Shown: positions 50,016 to 59,847, counted from the stretch's first letter. The stretch: 63,599 nt of DNA from Alphaproteobacteria bacterium (GCA_004213885.1 SGYL01000009.1:1-63599), one strand, 5' to 3'. Translations and numbers: made by a program. The notes: generated from the sequence alone by a model not told the origin.

Positions 50016-50948
50016 ATGGAAAAGATTTACTATAATAACCCGCTTTTAAAAAGATCATCTGAATTAAGAAAAGATGAAAATTTTTTAAAAAATATTTTAA
50101 ATAGCGAAAACGTAAATTTTATTCCAATGAGAGGTGATGAAAATTATTTCATATCAGGAAAAGAGGAAATTAAACCACTTATTCTTAAAAAACAAGAATT
50201 AGAACTTTGTACAAAAGAAATAAATTTAGATAAAATGATCTTTTTAGGAAAAATAAATGAAAAATTTTATTTTTCTATCAATATAAAATCTAAAATTGAG
50301 AAGAATAATTTAGAAATTGATCAGGGTGATATTATTACTGATCAATTAAGAAATGTAATTGGAAGTTTAACAGAATTGGATAGCTCATATCTAGCACTGG
50401 CTAAAGGTATGATTTTCTGGCACGAAAGAAACAAATTTTGTGGAGTATGTGGATCAAAAACAAAAACGGAAGAGGCTGGTTTTGTTTTAAAATGTGTAAA
50501 TAAAAATTGTAATGAAAGCCATTTTCCAAGAACAGATCCAGCTATTATAACACTTGTTTCAAATAAAGATAAAGTTTTGCTGGCACGTTCGTCTAGGTTT
50601 CCACAAAAAATGTATAGTACTCTTGCTGGATTTGTTGAACCAGGAGAAAGTCTTGAATTAGCTTTAAAAAGAGAGGTCTACGAAGAGGTTGGGGTAAATG
50701 TCAATAAAATTGAATATTTTCAGTCTCAACCTTGGCCATTTCCAGCATCTTTAATGCTCGGATTTTTTGCCGAAACAGAAGATACTGATTTAAATGTAGA
50801 TAAAAATGAAATAGAAGATGCAAATTGGTTTGATATTAGTCAATTAAAAGATTTAACTCATCCTGACATTACGGATGGATTTAAACTCCCTAGATTTGAC
50901 TCTATTGCAAGAAGACTTGTTAATGATTGGATAAGAAGACATGAGTAA
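50016..50948 (+). CDS. nudC: NAD+ diphosphatase / NudC
   Basis: This Nudix hydrolase of 310 aa cleaves NAD(H) and can decap NAD-capped RNA in E. coli. A four-cysteine zinc ribbon (CGVCGSK and CVNKNC) precedes the Nudix box GFVEPGESLELALKREVYEEVG, and the NudC-specific SQPWPFPASLM motif follows. An N-terminal substrate domain completes the normal three-part layout. It overlaps the following OYE gene by 8 bp. Confidence 0.95.
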   Translation: MEKIYYNNPLLKRSSELRKDENFLKNILNSENVNFIPMRGDENYFISGKEEIKPLILKKQELELCTKEINLDKMIFLGKINEKFYFSINIKSKIEKNNLEIDQGDIITDQLRNVIGSLTELDSSYLALAKGMIFWHERNKFCGVCGSKTKTEEAGFVLKCVNKNCNESHFPRTDPAIITLVSNKDKVLLARSSRFPQKMYSTLAGFVEPGESLELALKREVYEEVGVNVNKIEYFQSQPWPFPASLMLGFFAETEDTDLNVDKNEIEDANWFDISQLKDLTHPDITDGFKLPRFDSIARRLVNDWIRRHE

Positions 50949-52026
50949 AAATAAAATTTTTGAAAAAATTAAAATTAAAGATACTGAATTTTCTAACAGA
51001 ATTGTTGTATCTCCAATGTGTCAATACTCTGCAGAAAATGGTTTGATGAATGATTGGCATTTCCAGCATTTATCACAATTTGGTTTTAGTGGTGCAGGCC
51101 TAGTGATGATTGAATCAACAGCTGTAGAGAATATTGGAAGAATTACTCATAATTGCACAGGAATTTATAATGATGATTGTCTTTCATCAATAAAACACAC
51201 AATGGAAAAAGTTAAAGCACTATCATTAAATGAGGTTAAGTTTGGAATTCAGCTTGGTCATGCTGGCAGAAAAGCATCTACCCAGAGACCTTGGGAAGGA
51301 AGATCTTATCTAAGACATAATCAAAATTCTTGGAAAACAATTGCGCCATCGGCAATTCCATTTGACAAAGATTGGCCAATTCCTAAAGAGATGAACGATG
51401 ATGATTTTGAGAGGGTAAAAAGAGCTTTTATTGATGCAACAAGAAGAAGTGTTAAAGCTGGATTTGATTTATTAGAAATTCATGCTGCGCATGGATATTT
51501 GCTGCATCAATTCATTTCGCCAATATCAAATCAAAGAAAAGATAAATATGGTGGGAGTCTTGATAATAGAATGAGATTTCCTTTGGAAGTTTTTGAAGAG
51601 ATAGTTAAAGTTTCAAATAATTTGCCTATTGGAATGAGAATTACTGGAACAGAATGGGAAGAAAATGGAATTGAAATAAAAGATGCGTTAGTTTTTTCTA
51701 AACAACTTAAAAACTTAGGTTGTGATTATGTTTGCGTTTCAAGTGGTGGCAATACACCAAGTCCTAAGATACCAGTTAAAGAGCATTATCAAGTACATTT
51801 ATCGAAACATATAAAACAAAATTCAGATATTTTAACTAGAACAGTTGGAATGATAACAGACCCAATTAAAGCAAATAAAATACTTGAAAATGATGAAAGT
51901 GATATGATTGCAATGGCAAGAGCATTTCTATCTAATCCTAGATGGGTTTGGGATGCTTCTGATATTTTAGGTGCTGATATTGAAACTCCTAATCAATATG
52001 CAAGACGTTTTAAAAAATCTATTTAA
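50941..52026 (+). CDS. Old Yellow Enzyme family NADH:flavin oxidoreductase
   Basis: This is an FMN-dependent ene-reductase of 361 aa, similar to the NamA/YqjM (thermophilic-like) class. Motifs seen are RIVVSPMCQYSAENG with the Cys that tunes FMN, LGHAGRKAS, the substrate pair in HAAHGYLLHQFISP, NQRKDKYGGSLDNR, and SSGGNTP. It reduces activated C=C bonds; the natural substrate is unknown. Overlap with nudC suggests co-expression. Its 3' end overlaps the convergent channel gene by 8 bp. Confidence 0.92.
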   Translation: MSKNKIFEKIKIKDTEFSNRIVVSPMCQYSAENGLMNDWHFQHLSQFGFSGAGLVMIESTAVENIGRITHNCTGIYNDDCLSSIKHTMEKVKALSLNEVKFGIQLGHAGRKASTQRPWEGRSYLRHNQNSWKTIAPSAIPFDKDWPIPKEMNDDDFERVKRAFIDATRRSVKAGFDLLEIHAAHGYLLHQFISPISNQRKDKYGGSLDNRMRFPLEVFEEIVKVSNNLPIGMRITGTEWEENGIEIKDALVFSKQLKNLGCDYVCVSSGGNTPSPKIPVKEHYQVHLSKHIKQNSDILTRTVGMITDPIKANKILENDESDMIAMARAFLSNPRWVWDASDILGADIETPNQYARRFKKSI

Positions 52027-52942
52027 TATTTTTTTTTCCTTCAGATAGCAGTTTCATCAAGGATTTAGAATGTTCTTCTGACAAATTTAATTCTTTACGT
52101 AAATTTTCAATTTTTTGTGCTTCTTCGTCAGTAATAATCCCATCTCTAAGAGCCTCATTAATTTCTGCCTCAAAAAGGGCTGACTTTCTAGACCTTAAAT
52201 TGGCAAAAGAAGTAGCGACTATTCCTGTCAAAAGGGCTACAGTACATATTCCCATTATAGCTGTTAAAGCTCCAATTACTTTTCCTAAAGGTGTAACTGG
52301 AGAGACATCACCGTAGCCAACTGTTGTTAATGTAATAAGTCCCCACCACATTGTTTCAGGTATCGAGCTAAAGTTATCAGGTTGTACCTCATGTTCTGCA
52401 ATGTACATTAAAGAACTAGATAAAAATAATGCGATCAGCATTAGATATAATGCTGCTGAAAATGATTGCCAATCTTCTTTTATAGCCGAGAAAAAATCTT
52501 CCAAAGCTGTAGAATAATTTGATAATTTAAGAAGTCTTAACAATCTTAGTACTCTTAACCAACGTAAATCAACACCTCCAAAAAATATTGGAAGTATTGA
52601 AGGTAAAATAGCTCCTAAGTCAATAATTCCATTAAAACTAAAGATATATTTCAATCTTTTTTTAATTAAGTTTTTGGAAATTGTCTCTGCATTTGCGCTT
52701 GCTGACCAAACACGTAAAAAATATTCGATAGAAAATATAACAACAGATATTGTTTCAAAAATAAAAAATTCGTAACCAAAACCATCTCTTATTGATTTTA
52801 CTGATTCTAAACATACTGCAGTTACATTTAATAGAATGAGAATAAATAAGAAAATATCAACAAATCTACTTTGCAAATCCGTGGAAGAGCCTCTTGAGAG
52901 TAATTGGTTAGTCCTAATTTGAATTTTTTGATATTTATTCAT
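52019..52942 (-). CDS. Voltage-gated potassium channel (six-TM)
   Basis: This ion channel has 307 aa. Helices S1-S3 lie at about 28-122. S4 (about 127-140) has positive residues every third position (R127, R130, R133, R136, K139), a classical voltage sensor. The pore loop TLTTVGYGD has the K+ selectivity filter at 207-212, followed by S6 (about 222-245). The C-terminus is a short charged coiled coil with no nucleotide-binding or RCK domain. It likely controls membrane potential or K+ efflux. It is 9 bases downstream of the SDR gene. Confidence 0.92.
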   Translation of the reverse strand: MNKYQKIQIRTNQLLSRGSSTDLQSRFVDIFLFILILLNVTAVCLESVKSIRDGFGYEFFIFETISVVIFSIEYFLRVWSASANAETISKNLIKKRLKYIFSFNGIIDLGAILPSILPIFFGGVDLRWLRVLRLLRLLKLSNYSTALEDFFSAIKEDWQSFSAALYLMLIALFLSSSLMYIAEHEVQPDNFSSIPETMWWGLITLTTVGYGDVSPVTPLGKVIGALTAIMGICTVALLTGIVATSFANLRSRKSALFEAEINEALRDGIITDEEAQKIENLRKELNLSEEHSKSLMKLLSEGKKNIK

Positions 52943-52951
52943 TATTCTTAT

Positions 52952-53746
52952 TTATGGTGTGGTTGCTGTTAAGCCTCCATCGACTACAATCTCGGTACCT
53001 GTAATATATTTTGCTTCATCTGATGCTAAAAATAAAACTGCATTCGCTACATCAAATGAACTCCCCATTTTTTTCATAGGAACTTGATTATTTCGTGTTT
53101 TAACGAATTCCTCATATTTCCCATCAGCATATTTATTTGCAAGTCTTTCAACAAGAGGAGTGTGCATTAATCCAGGAACAACACAATTTAATCTTATTTT
53201 GTTTTCTGCATGTATAATTGCTGTTGTTTTAGTCATTTGCATTAAGGCTGCTTTAGATGCACTATAACCAACCTGAGGTTTACCCACATATCTCATTCCA
53301 GCTACAGATGAAATGTTTACAATAGATCCACCACCAATTTTTTTCATTGTTGGTATAATTTGTTTGATTGCAAAAAAAGCAGTATCTAAATTTGTACTAA
53401 ATTGTTCTCTCCAAACATCATAATCCATAACTTCTGGATCACCTGGCTCAGATCTGCCTACATTATTAACTAAAATATTAATTCTTTCATGCTGCTTTAT
53501 TATATTTTTGAAAAAAGAGTCTACATCTTTTTCATTAGACATATTTACTTCATGAATTTCACATTTATTTTTTTCTTTAAGAATAAAATCCTGCGTATTT
53601 TTCGCTGCTTTATAATTTAAATCTGTTCCTATAACTTTTGCTCCTTGCCTTGCTAACAAAGTAGCAATAGCTCTACCGTTTCCCCAGCCTTCACCTTCAG
53701 ATCCACATCCTGTGACAATGGCAGTTTTTCCATCTAAAGTTAACAT
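52952..53746 (-). CDS. Short-chain dehydrogenase/reductase
   Basis: This classical SDR has the cofactor loop TGCGSEGEGWGNG, an expanded version of TGxxxGIG. NNVGRSEPGD, the catalytic Ser in VNISSVAGMRYVG, YSASK (Tyr and Lys), and VDGGLTATTP at the C-terminus follow. I chose the ATG at 53746 (MLTLDGKTAIVTG, 264 aa), because the upstream in-frame ATG at 53785 adds a basic stretch not typical of SDRs. Substrate cannot be inferred. It is probably co-transcribed with the channel gene. Confidence 0.88.
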   Translation of the reverse strand: MLTLDGKTAIVTGCGSEGEGWGNGRAIATLLARQGAKVIGTDLNYKAAKNTQDFILKEKNKCEIHEVNMSNEKDVDSFFKNIIKQHERINILVNNVGRSEPGDPEVMDYDVWREQFSTNLDTAFFAIKQIIPTMKKIGGGSIVNISSVAGMRYVGKPQVGYSASKAALMQMTKTTAIIHAENKIRLNCVVPGLMHTPLVERLANKYADGKYEEFVKTRNNQVPMKKMGSSFDVANAVLFLASDEAKYITGTEIVVDGGLTATTP

Positions 53747-53810
53747 AATTTTTTTCTTTCTAATCTTATGTTTTAACTCTAACATAATTATAATAAAATC
53801 TTAAATTTTT

Positions 53811-54644
53811 ATGATTGATATCAAAAATCTCATTAAAAGTAGATATGCACAAGATAGTGATTTGAAAAAATCTTTTGATATGCCTAATTCTATATCTAAA
53901 AGAATATTAAGAAAATCTTGTCGCAAATTTAAAAAATCAAAAATTTCAAAAGAAATTTTGTTATCACTAATAGCCTCGGCTCAAGCGGCCCCTTCAAAGT
54001 CTAATCTTCAGCAATATTCTATTTTATTAATTAAAAATAAAGAAATGAAAAATCAATTAAGTAAACTTTTGGGGAAAACAGCATGGGCTTTAGAAGCGCC
54101 TTTATTTTTTCTTTTTTTAGCTGATATTAGAAGAAATAAAATTATAACAGAACATAAAGGCTATGAGTATAAAAATAATAGTATTGATTATTTTATGAAT
54201 GCTGTAATTGATACTTCACTTGCTATGCAAAATTTAATTAATAGTGCAGAAGAATTTGGATTAGGAATTTGTCCAATAAGTATGGTTAGAAATCACTTGG
54301 AAGAAGTTAAAAAAATGTGTCATTTAACCGAAGGTGTATTTCCAATAGCAGGTCTCAGTGTTGGTTGGCCTGATGAAAATAATCAAGTATCAATTAGGTT
54401 ACCTATGAAAGTAGTTTTTCATGAAGATTTTTATAACGATAAAGATATTATAAATCAAATTGATGATTATGATAAAACTATTCAAAGTTTTCAACCTATA
54501 CCAAAATCAAAACAAAGACATGTAAATGTTTATGGGTTTAATAAAAAAAATACGTGGTCTGAAAATATTTCAAGACAAATGTCATTACCAGAGAGAAAAG
54601 AGTTTAAAAAGTGGTTAAAATCTCATGGGTTTAATCTAGATTAA
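53811..54644 (+). CDS. Nitroreductase family protein
   Basis: This is an FMN-dependent nitroreductase-fold protein of 277 aa. RKSCRKFKKSKIS (FMN phosphate site), AAPSKSNLQQY, and the C-terminal GICPISMVRNH and GLSVGWPDE are family hallmarks. A C-terminal extension of about 40 residues ends in NISRQMSLPERKEFKKWLKSHGF. The substrate is unknown. It is divergent from the SDR gene and meets the alpha/beta hydrolase gene with 4 bp of overlap. Confidence 0.87.
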   Translation: MIDIKNLIKSRYAQDSDLKKSFDMPNSISKRILRKSCRKFKKSKISKEILLSLIASAQAAPSKSNLQQYSILLIKNKEMKNQLSKLLGKTAWALEAPLFFLFLADIRRNKIITEHKGYEYKNNSIDYFMNAVIDTSLAMQNLINSAEEFGLGICPISMVRNHLEEVKKMCHLTEGVFPIAGLSVGWPDENNQVSIRLPMKVVFHEDFYNDKDIINQIDDYDKTIQSFQPIPKSKQRHVNVYGFNKKNTWSENISRQMSLPERKEFKKWLKSHGFNLD

Positions 54645-55507
54645 TTAATTATTTCTTTTATAAGTTTATTAAAATTATCTGGTTTTTCATACATAATCCA
54701 GTGGCCAGCATCAATCTCAACATGAATTCGTATATCCTTACAAGCTGCTCTAAATATAGAAATCCTTTCTTCTAAATAAGGGCCTACTGTTGCGTCTTTT
54801 TCTCCAAAAATAAGATAAGGAATTATATTTTGTTTTTCTAATATTTTTATTAGAGTATTAGTAGCTGATATAGGTCTACTTTTAAGCCTATGATTATTTG
54901 TGTTTTTTAATTGTATATATAAGGATAACTGATCAATATATTTTGGGTTGTTAATCATTAAGATTTTTAGATTTTCAAAATGTGCTCTTAAAATTTCTTC
55001 AAAAGACATTTTAGATGTTCTTCGAACCATTTCTCTCATTGGTCCTCTTTTTGCACCTGTTCCACCAGGTCCAACCAAAATTAAATTTTTTAATTCAATT
55101 CCTTTTTTTAAAAATTGATAAGAAAGATGTCCTGAAATTAAACCTCCAAATGAAAACCCAACTAAATTTATATTATCTAAATCAGTAATTTTTAGTTTCC
55201 TAAAAGTTTGATAGAGATTTAGAGATATATTTTCCGGTGTGTGATCAGATTTTAAATCTGAAGACTCTCCAAATCCAGGCATATCAGGGGCTAAAATTTG
55301 ATAATCTTTTGATAAGTATGTAACTTGTTTAATCCAATGCTTCCAAGACCCATAACCACCATGTAAAAAAATAATGGGTTGTCCTTTACCCCAAATTCTC
55401 CAACAGATAGTAGTTTCATCCGTACTGATAAAAATTTTTTTTGAATCTTTCTCAAATTCTTCAATTTGTTTTTGTAATTTTTTTTCGTTAAATTTTTCTA
55501 TTTGCAT
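54641..55507 (-). CDS. Alpha/beta hydrolase
   Basis: This is an alpha/beta-hydrolase fold protein of 288 aa. The oxyanion motif FLHGGYGSWKHW, nucleophile elbow GFSFGG, acid in FGEKDATVGP and His in DAGHWIMYEKP make up a complete catalytic triad. I used the ATG at 55507; an in-frame TTG at 55549 would add 14 residues. It is divergent from the CoA-transferase gene and could act in the same acyl-CoA pathway, which is inference. Specificity is unknown. Confidence 0.85.
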   Translation of the reverse strand: MQIEKFNEKKLQKQIEEFEKDSKKIFISTDETTICWRIWGKGQPIIFLHGGYGSWKHWIKQVTYLSKDYQILAPDMPGFGESSDLKSDHTPENISLNLYQTFRKLKITDLDNINLVGFSFGGLISGHLSYQFLKKGIELKNLILVGPGGTGAKRGPMREMVRRTSKMSFEEILRAHFENLKILMINNPKYIDQLSLYIQLKNTNNHRLKSRPISATNTLIKILEKQNIIPYLIFGEKDATVGPYLEERISIFRAACKDIRIHVEIDAGHWIMYEKPDNFNKLIKEIIN

Positions 55508-55587
55508 AATAGTACCATGTGATAGGGTATTATTATTGATATAAATCAATTTTTACAATTAATTAATTATAATCTAAAGGATATCGT

Positions 55588-56781
55588 ATGCCTCACATTT
55601 CAGCATCAGAAGCATTATCACATATAACTGTACTCGATCTTACTCGTGTTAGATCAGGTCCAACAGCTGTAAGACAATTAGCTGACTGGGGAGCTAATGT
55701 GATCAAAATTGAACCTCCTGAGAGTATTGAACCAGATGGGTCTTTAGGTGCTTCTAGAGACACTGCTGATTTCCAAAATTTGCATAGAAATAAAAGAAGT
55801 TTAACCCTTAATTTAAAAGATAAAAAAGCAATTGAAATATTTTATAAACTTGTTGAAAAAAGCGATGTTGTGGTAGAAAATTTTAGGCCTGATGTTAAAG
55901 ATAGATTAGGGATTAATTATAGTAAATTAGAGAAAATAAATTCTAAGATTATTTTGGCTAGTATATCAGGTTTTGGTCAAGATGGACCTTATGGGAAAAG
56001 ACCTGGATTTGATCAAATTGCACAAGGGATGGGTGGCTTAATGAGTATAACAGGAGCGCCTGGCGAAGGCCCTATGAGAGTAGGTGTCCCAATAGCTGAT
56101 TTAACAGCTGGATTATTTTGTGCAATGGGTATACAAACAGCATTAATTGAAAGAGAAAAATCTGGCAAAGGACAATGGGTAACAACTTCATTATTACAGG
56201 CACAAATATTTATGTTAGATTTTCAAGCTGCAAGATGGTTATGTGAAAAAACGATTCCAAAACAAGCAGGTAATAATCATCCAACAAGTGTTCCAACAGG
56301 AGTTTTTAAAACATCTAATGGAGCTATTAATCTTGGTGTTGCAGGGGAAACTATTTGGAAGAGGTTTGCAGAGGCCGTAAATAAAAAAGAATGGTTAGAA
56401 ATGCCAGAATTTTCTAGTGCCAAGGCTAGATTAGAAAATAGAGATTATCTTAATGGTTTAATTGAAGAAGTAACCTCTAAAAAAACAAGTGAAGAATGGG
56501 TTGATGAATTAGAAAAAGTAGGTTGTCCATGTGGTCCAATATATTCAATTGATGAAGTATTTAATGACCCACAAGTTAAGCACTTAAATATGGCTAAAGA
56601 AATTAATACTGATCCATTTGGCAAAACATGTCTTGTTAATCAACCATTCAATTTGAATAGAACTCCAAATGAATTTAAACAAAAGCCTCCCAAAAAAGGA
56701 GAACATACTAAGGAAATATTAAATGAACTAGGTATTGAAGATGGTGAATTAATTTCTTTAGAACAACATAATATTATTTAA
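55588..56781 (+). CDS. CaiB/BaiF family (class III) CoA-transferase
   Basis: This is a formyl-CoA/carnitine-CoA transferase-like protein of 397 aa. It shows VLDLTRVRSGP, WGANVIKIEPP, HRNKRSLTLNLK, and the catalytic aspartate Asp171 in VGVPIADLTAG. SGFGQDGPYGKRPGFDQIAQGMGG is intact. It transfers CoA between carboxylic acids. A crotonase follows 13 bases later, so the pair probably activates and converts one acid; which one cannot be read from the sequence. Confidence 0.93.
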   Translation: MPHISASEALSHITVLDLTRVRSGPTAVRQLADWGANVIKIEPPESIEPDGSLGASRDTADFQNLHRNKRSLTLNLKDKKAIEIFYKLVEKSDVVVENFRPDVKDRLGINYSKLEKINSKIILASISGFGQDGPYGKRPGFDQIAQGMGGLMSITGAPGEGPMRVGVPIADLTAGLFCAMGIQTALIEREKSGKGQWVTTSLLQAQIFMLDFQAARWLCEKTIPKQAGNNHPTSVPTGVFKTSNGAINLGVAGETIWKRFAEAVNKKEWLEMPEFSSAKARLENRDYLNGLIEEVTSKKTSEEWVDELEKVGCPCGPIYSIDEVFNDPQVKHLNMAKEINTDPFGKTCLVNQPFNLNRTPNEFKQKPPKKGEHTKEILNELGIEDGELISLEQHNII

Positions 56782-56794
56782 ATAGAGGTATAAG

Positions 56795-57583
56795 ATGACA
56801 ACAAATAAAATGATTTTGAATATTAAGAGTAATGTTGCTTACATAACTTTTAATAATCCAGAAAAGCATAACGCTGTATCTTTGGACATGTGGGATAGTT
56901 TAGAAGAAATGTTAAATCAATGTGAAAAAGATCATAATGTTAGAGTTGTTGTTTTAAATGGTGCGGGTGGAAAATCTTTTGTATCAGGTGCTGATATTTC
57001 AAAATTTGAAAAAGAACGATCTACAAAAGAAGCGGTATTACATTACAATTCTAGAACTCAAAAAGTTTATGAAAGGTTAGAATCATTTCCAAAGCCAACA
57101 ATTGCAATGATTGACGGCTATTGTATAGGCGGCGGACTAAATGTCGCTGTTTGTTGTGATATAAGGTTATGTTCCAAAAAGTCACAATTTGCAATGCCTG
57201 CAGCTAAACTATCATTAGGTTATCCTTTTTCATCTATTAAAAGATTGTTCGATATAATGGGTCCAGGGATGTCAAAGCATTTTATGTTTACTGCTGAAAG
57301 AATATTAGCTGATGAAGCTTTGTCCTGTGGATTGGTTCAAAAACTTGTAGAAGATGGAAGTCTTGAAGAATTTGTAAATAATTATGCTGAAAAAATTGCT
57401 GGAAATGCTCCATTGACTATTAAAGCAATGAAAAATATTGGAATTGAAATTTTAAAAAATCCAAGTGATAGAAATTTAATGGAATGTAAAAAATTAGCTG
57501 AAGCTTGTTTTGACAGTAATGATTATATTGAAGGAAGAAGAGCTTTTATGGAAAAAAGAAAGCCAAATTTTAAAGGAAATTAA
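56795..57583 (+). CDS. Enoyl-CoA hydratase/isomerase family protein
   Basis: This crotonase-fold protein of 262 aa has oxyanion-hole motifs SGADISKFE and GYCIGGGLNVAVCCDIR. By eye, the two catalytic glutamates of classical enoyl-CoA hydratase are replaced: the PE(I/x) position reads PAAKLSLGY, and the second Glu position reads KHFMF. It may therefore catalyse isomerisation, decarboxylation or another crotonase reaction. It follows the CaiB-type gene and ends 1 base before the convergent GMC oxidoreductase stop. Confidence 0.88.
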   Translation: MTTNKMILNIKSNVAYITFNNPEKHNAVSLDMWDSLEEMLNQCEKDHNVRVVVLNGAGGKSFVSGADISKFEKERSTKEAVLHYNSRTQKVYERLESFPKPTIAMIDGYCIGGGLNVAVCCDIRLCSKKSQFAMPAAKLSLGYPFSSIKRLFDIMGPGMSKHFMFTAERILADEALSCGLVQKLVEDGSLEEFVNNYAEKIAGNAPLTIKAMKNIGIEILKNPSDRNLMECKKLAEACFDSNDYIEGRRAFMEKRKPNFKGN

Positions 57584-57584
57584 A

Positions 57585-59198
57585 TTAGTTATCTTTTAAA
57601 ATTATACTTGAAGCTTTCTCTCCTATCATCATTGCGCCTGCATTTAAATTAGCAGACAACATTGTTGGCATTATGGATGCATCTACTACTCTAAGGTTTT
57701 CAATGCCGTATACTTTAAGTTCATTATTAACAACTGCTGTTTTATCTGCACTTGGACCCATTCTACATGTACCCATTTGATGATAACAGGTTAAACCTCT
57801 CTCACGTGCTATATCAAGTAATTCATTAAAACTATCTCCTACTCCTTTTCCAGGATAAAGTTCATGGTCTAAATATTTTGATAGAGCGTTGCTGTGCATT
57901 AATTTTCTAGATAATCTTATGCCTTCAACTGCAACTTTTTGATCTTCTGGAGCTGAAAGATAATTTGGTTGAATAATTGGTTTTTCAAAAGGGTTTAAAC
58001 TTTTAACATTAACCCATCCAAGACTTTCTGGTCTTTGTTGCCACGCTGCTATAGAAAATCCAGGCTCGGTATCTAGGCCTGCCTGATTTCCTTCTGGGTA
58101 ACTTGCTGGGGTAAATGTCATTTGTAAATCATGATTTTTAATAGTTTCATCAGAATGCCAAAAACAATAAACAAGAGTTGGTCCTAAACTTAAAATTGAA
58201 TTACCATTCCAAAAGTACTTTATAATTTCTTTTATAAGAGGTAGCCCTCTTGACTGTTCATTAATGGTAGAAATATTTTTAACCCTGCCAGTCAGCCTGA
58301 CATTGTAATGATCCCTTAAGTTTTTTCCAACTCCATAAAGATCATGAATAATATTGATACCATTTTTTTTGAGAATATCCGCAGGGCCTACACCTGAAAT
58401 TTGAAGTATCTGTGGAGAGTTTATCGCTCCAGCAGATAATATAACTTCTCTATTGGCTTTAATTTTAATCTTTTTTGTTTTGTTATTTGATAAAACGTAT
58501 TCAACACCATTTGCTATGTTATTTTCTATGATTATTTTTGTAACATGCGCATTTGTTAAAATTTCTAAATTTTTTCTGTTTTTTATAGGATACAAAAATG
58601 ATCTAGCTGAACTCTTTCTCAAACGTTTGTGAGTAGTTCTTTGAACATAAGATACTCCTTCTTGTCTTTCACCATTGTAATCTTTATTAAGAGGGATACC
58701 ATATTCCATAGCTCCGTTTATAAATGCATCACATAAAGGATGTCTCCATTCTAAATTAGAAATAATTTGCTCTCCATTGTCACCTCTAAATTCTGAATCT
58801 GCATCCCCAATTTTTTTCTCCATATTTTTGAAATGAGGCAACAAATCATCATAAGACCAACCTTTGTTTCCTTTTTGAGCCCAAACATCAAAGTCCATGC
58901 TTTGGCCTCTATTAAAAACAACTCCGTTAATAGAACTTGAACCACCAAGTGTTTTACCTCTTGGAATTTCAATGGATCGATTTTTAGTTCCCCAACAGGG
59001 TTCAGATTGATACATCCAGTTAAGATTTTTATTTTTTAGGTTATACATAAAACCTGCGGGTATATGTATTAGTGGATTCCAATCTTTTGGGCCAGACTCA
59101 ATCAAACATACTTTGTTTTTAGGGTTTTTAGTTAGCCTATTAGCTAACACGCAACCAGCGGAACCAGCACCAATTATAATAAAATCAAATTCATTCAT
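57585..59198 (-). CDS. GMC family oxidoreductase (choline dehydrogenase-like)
   Basis: This is an FAD-dependent alcohol dehydrogenase of 537 aa. It has the dinucleotide motif IIIGAGSAGCVLA, GMC signature 1 RGKTLGGSSSINGVVFNRG, signature 2 GAINSPQILQISGVGP, the active-site His in TCYHQMGTCRMG, and a NLNAGAMMIGEKAS C-terminus. It resembles choline or polyethylene-glycol dehydrogenase-like members, and the exact alcohol is unknown. It is divergent from the SRAP gene. Confidence 0.93.
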   Translation of the reverse strand: MNEFDFIIIGAGSAGCVLANRLTKNPKNKVCLIESGPKDWNPLIHIPAGFMYNLKNKNLNWMYQSEPCWGTKNRSIEIPRGKTLGGSSSINGVVFNRGQSMDFDVWAQKGNKGWSYDDLLPHFKNMEKKIGDADSEFRGDNGEQIISNLEWRHPLCDAFINGAMEYGIPLNKDYNGERQEGVSYVQRTTHKRLRKSSARSFLYPIKNRKNLEILTNAHVTKIIIENNIANGVEYVLSNNKTKKIKIKANREVILSAGAINSPQILQISGVGPADILKKNGINIIHDLYGVGKNLRDHYNVRLTGRVKNISTINEQSRGLPLIKEIIKYFWNGNSILSLGPTLVYCFWHSDETIKNHDLQMTFTPASYPEGNQAGLDTEPGFSIAAWQQRPESLGWVNVKSLNPFEKPIIQPNYLSAPEDQKVAVEGIRLSRKLMHSNALSKYLDHELYPGKGVGDSFNELLDIARERGLTCYHQMGTCRMGPSADKTAVVNNELKVYGIENLRVVDASIMPTMLSANLNAGAMMIGEKASSIILKDN

Positions 59199-59271
59199 TT
59201 TAATTACATTAAATGAAACAATGAATAAATAAAGTAATTTAAAATTAATTCATAAGCATTATTCTATTTAT

Positions 59272-59841
59272 ATGTGTGGAAGGTTTACTTTATATGACTT
59301 GTCTAAGTTTAATATCAATATAAATTATGAATTTAAACCAAACTTTAATATTTCGCCCGGTTCAAGTATTTTAATTCTAAATGAAAATAAATTACCTATA
59401 ATTATTAATTGGGGGATAACAGCTAATTGGTCTGAGAAAGTAAAAATTTTTAATTCACGTTCTGAAACGTTAATGGTTAAGAAATCATTTAACAATACAA
59501 AAAGATGTATTTTTTTAGCTAATGGTTATTATGAGTGGAAAAGGATTGGTCAAAATAAAATACCATTTTATCATTTTTTATCAGATGAAATTATGTTTTT
59601 TGCTGGAATTTATAACGATGATGGGGCATGTATTGTTACAAGAGAAAGTTATTCAAAAATTAATCGAATTCATTCAAGACAACCTGTTTTACTGAATTAT
59701 GATAATTTTAATACATGGTTTGATAAAACTCATGATTTCGAGTGTCAATTTTCAATAGAAATGAATATTTATGAAGTCTCAAAATCTGTCAATTCTGTTA
59801 AAAATAATTCGTTTAAAAATATTCAAAAAGTGAAAAATTGA
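59272..59841 (+). CDS. SRAP-domain abasic-site processing protein (YedK/HMCES family)
   Basis: This 189-aa protein is of the SOS-response-associated peptidase family. The N-terminal catalytic Cys2 (MCGRFTLY) forms a crosslink with abasic sites in single-stranded DNA. NISPGSS, FNSRSETL, GYYEWKR with the catalytic Glu, and HSRQP with the His are retained, so all key residues seem present. It opens the plus-strand run that includes the SPL-family protein. No LexA box was recognised upstream, and no clear Shine-Dalgarno either. Confidence 0.92.
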   Translation: MCGRFTLYDLSKFNININYEFKPNFNISPGSSILILNENKLPIIINWGITANWSEKVKIFNSRSETLMVKKSFNNTKRCIFLANGYYEWKRIGQNKIPFYHFLSDEIMFFAGIYNDDGACIVTRESYSKINRIHSRQPVLLNYDNFNTWFDKTHDFECQFSIEMNIYEVSKSVNSVKNNSFKNIQKVKN

Positions 59842-59847
59842 TTTTAT

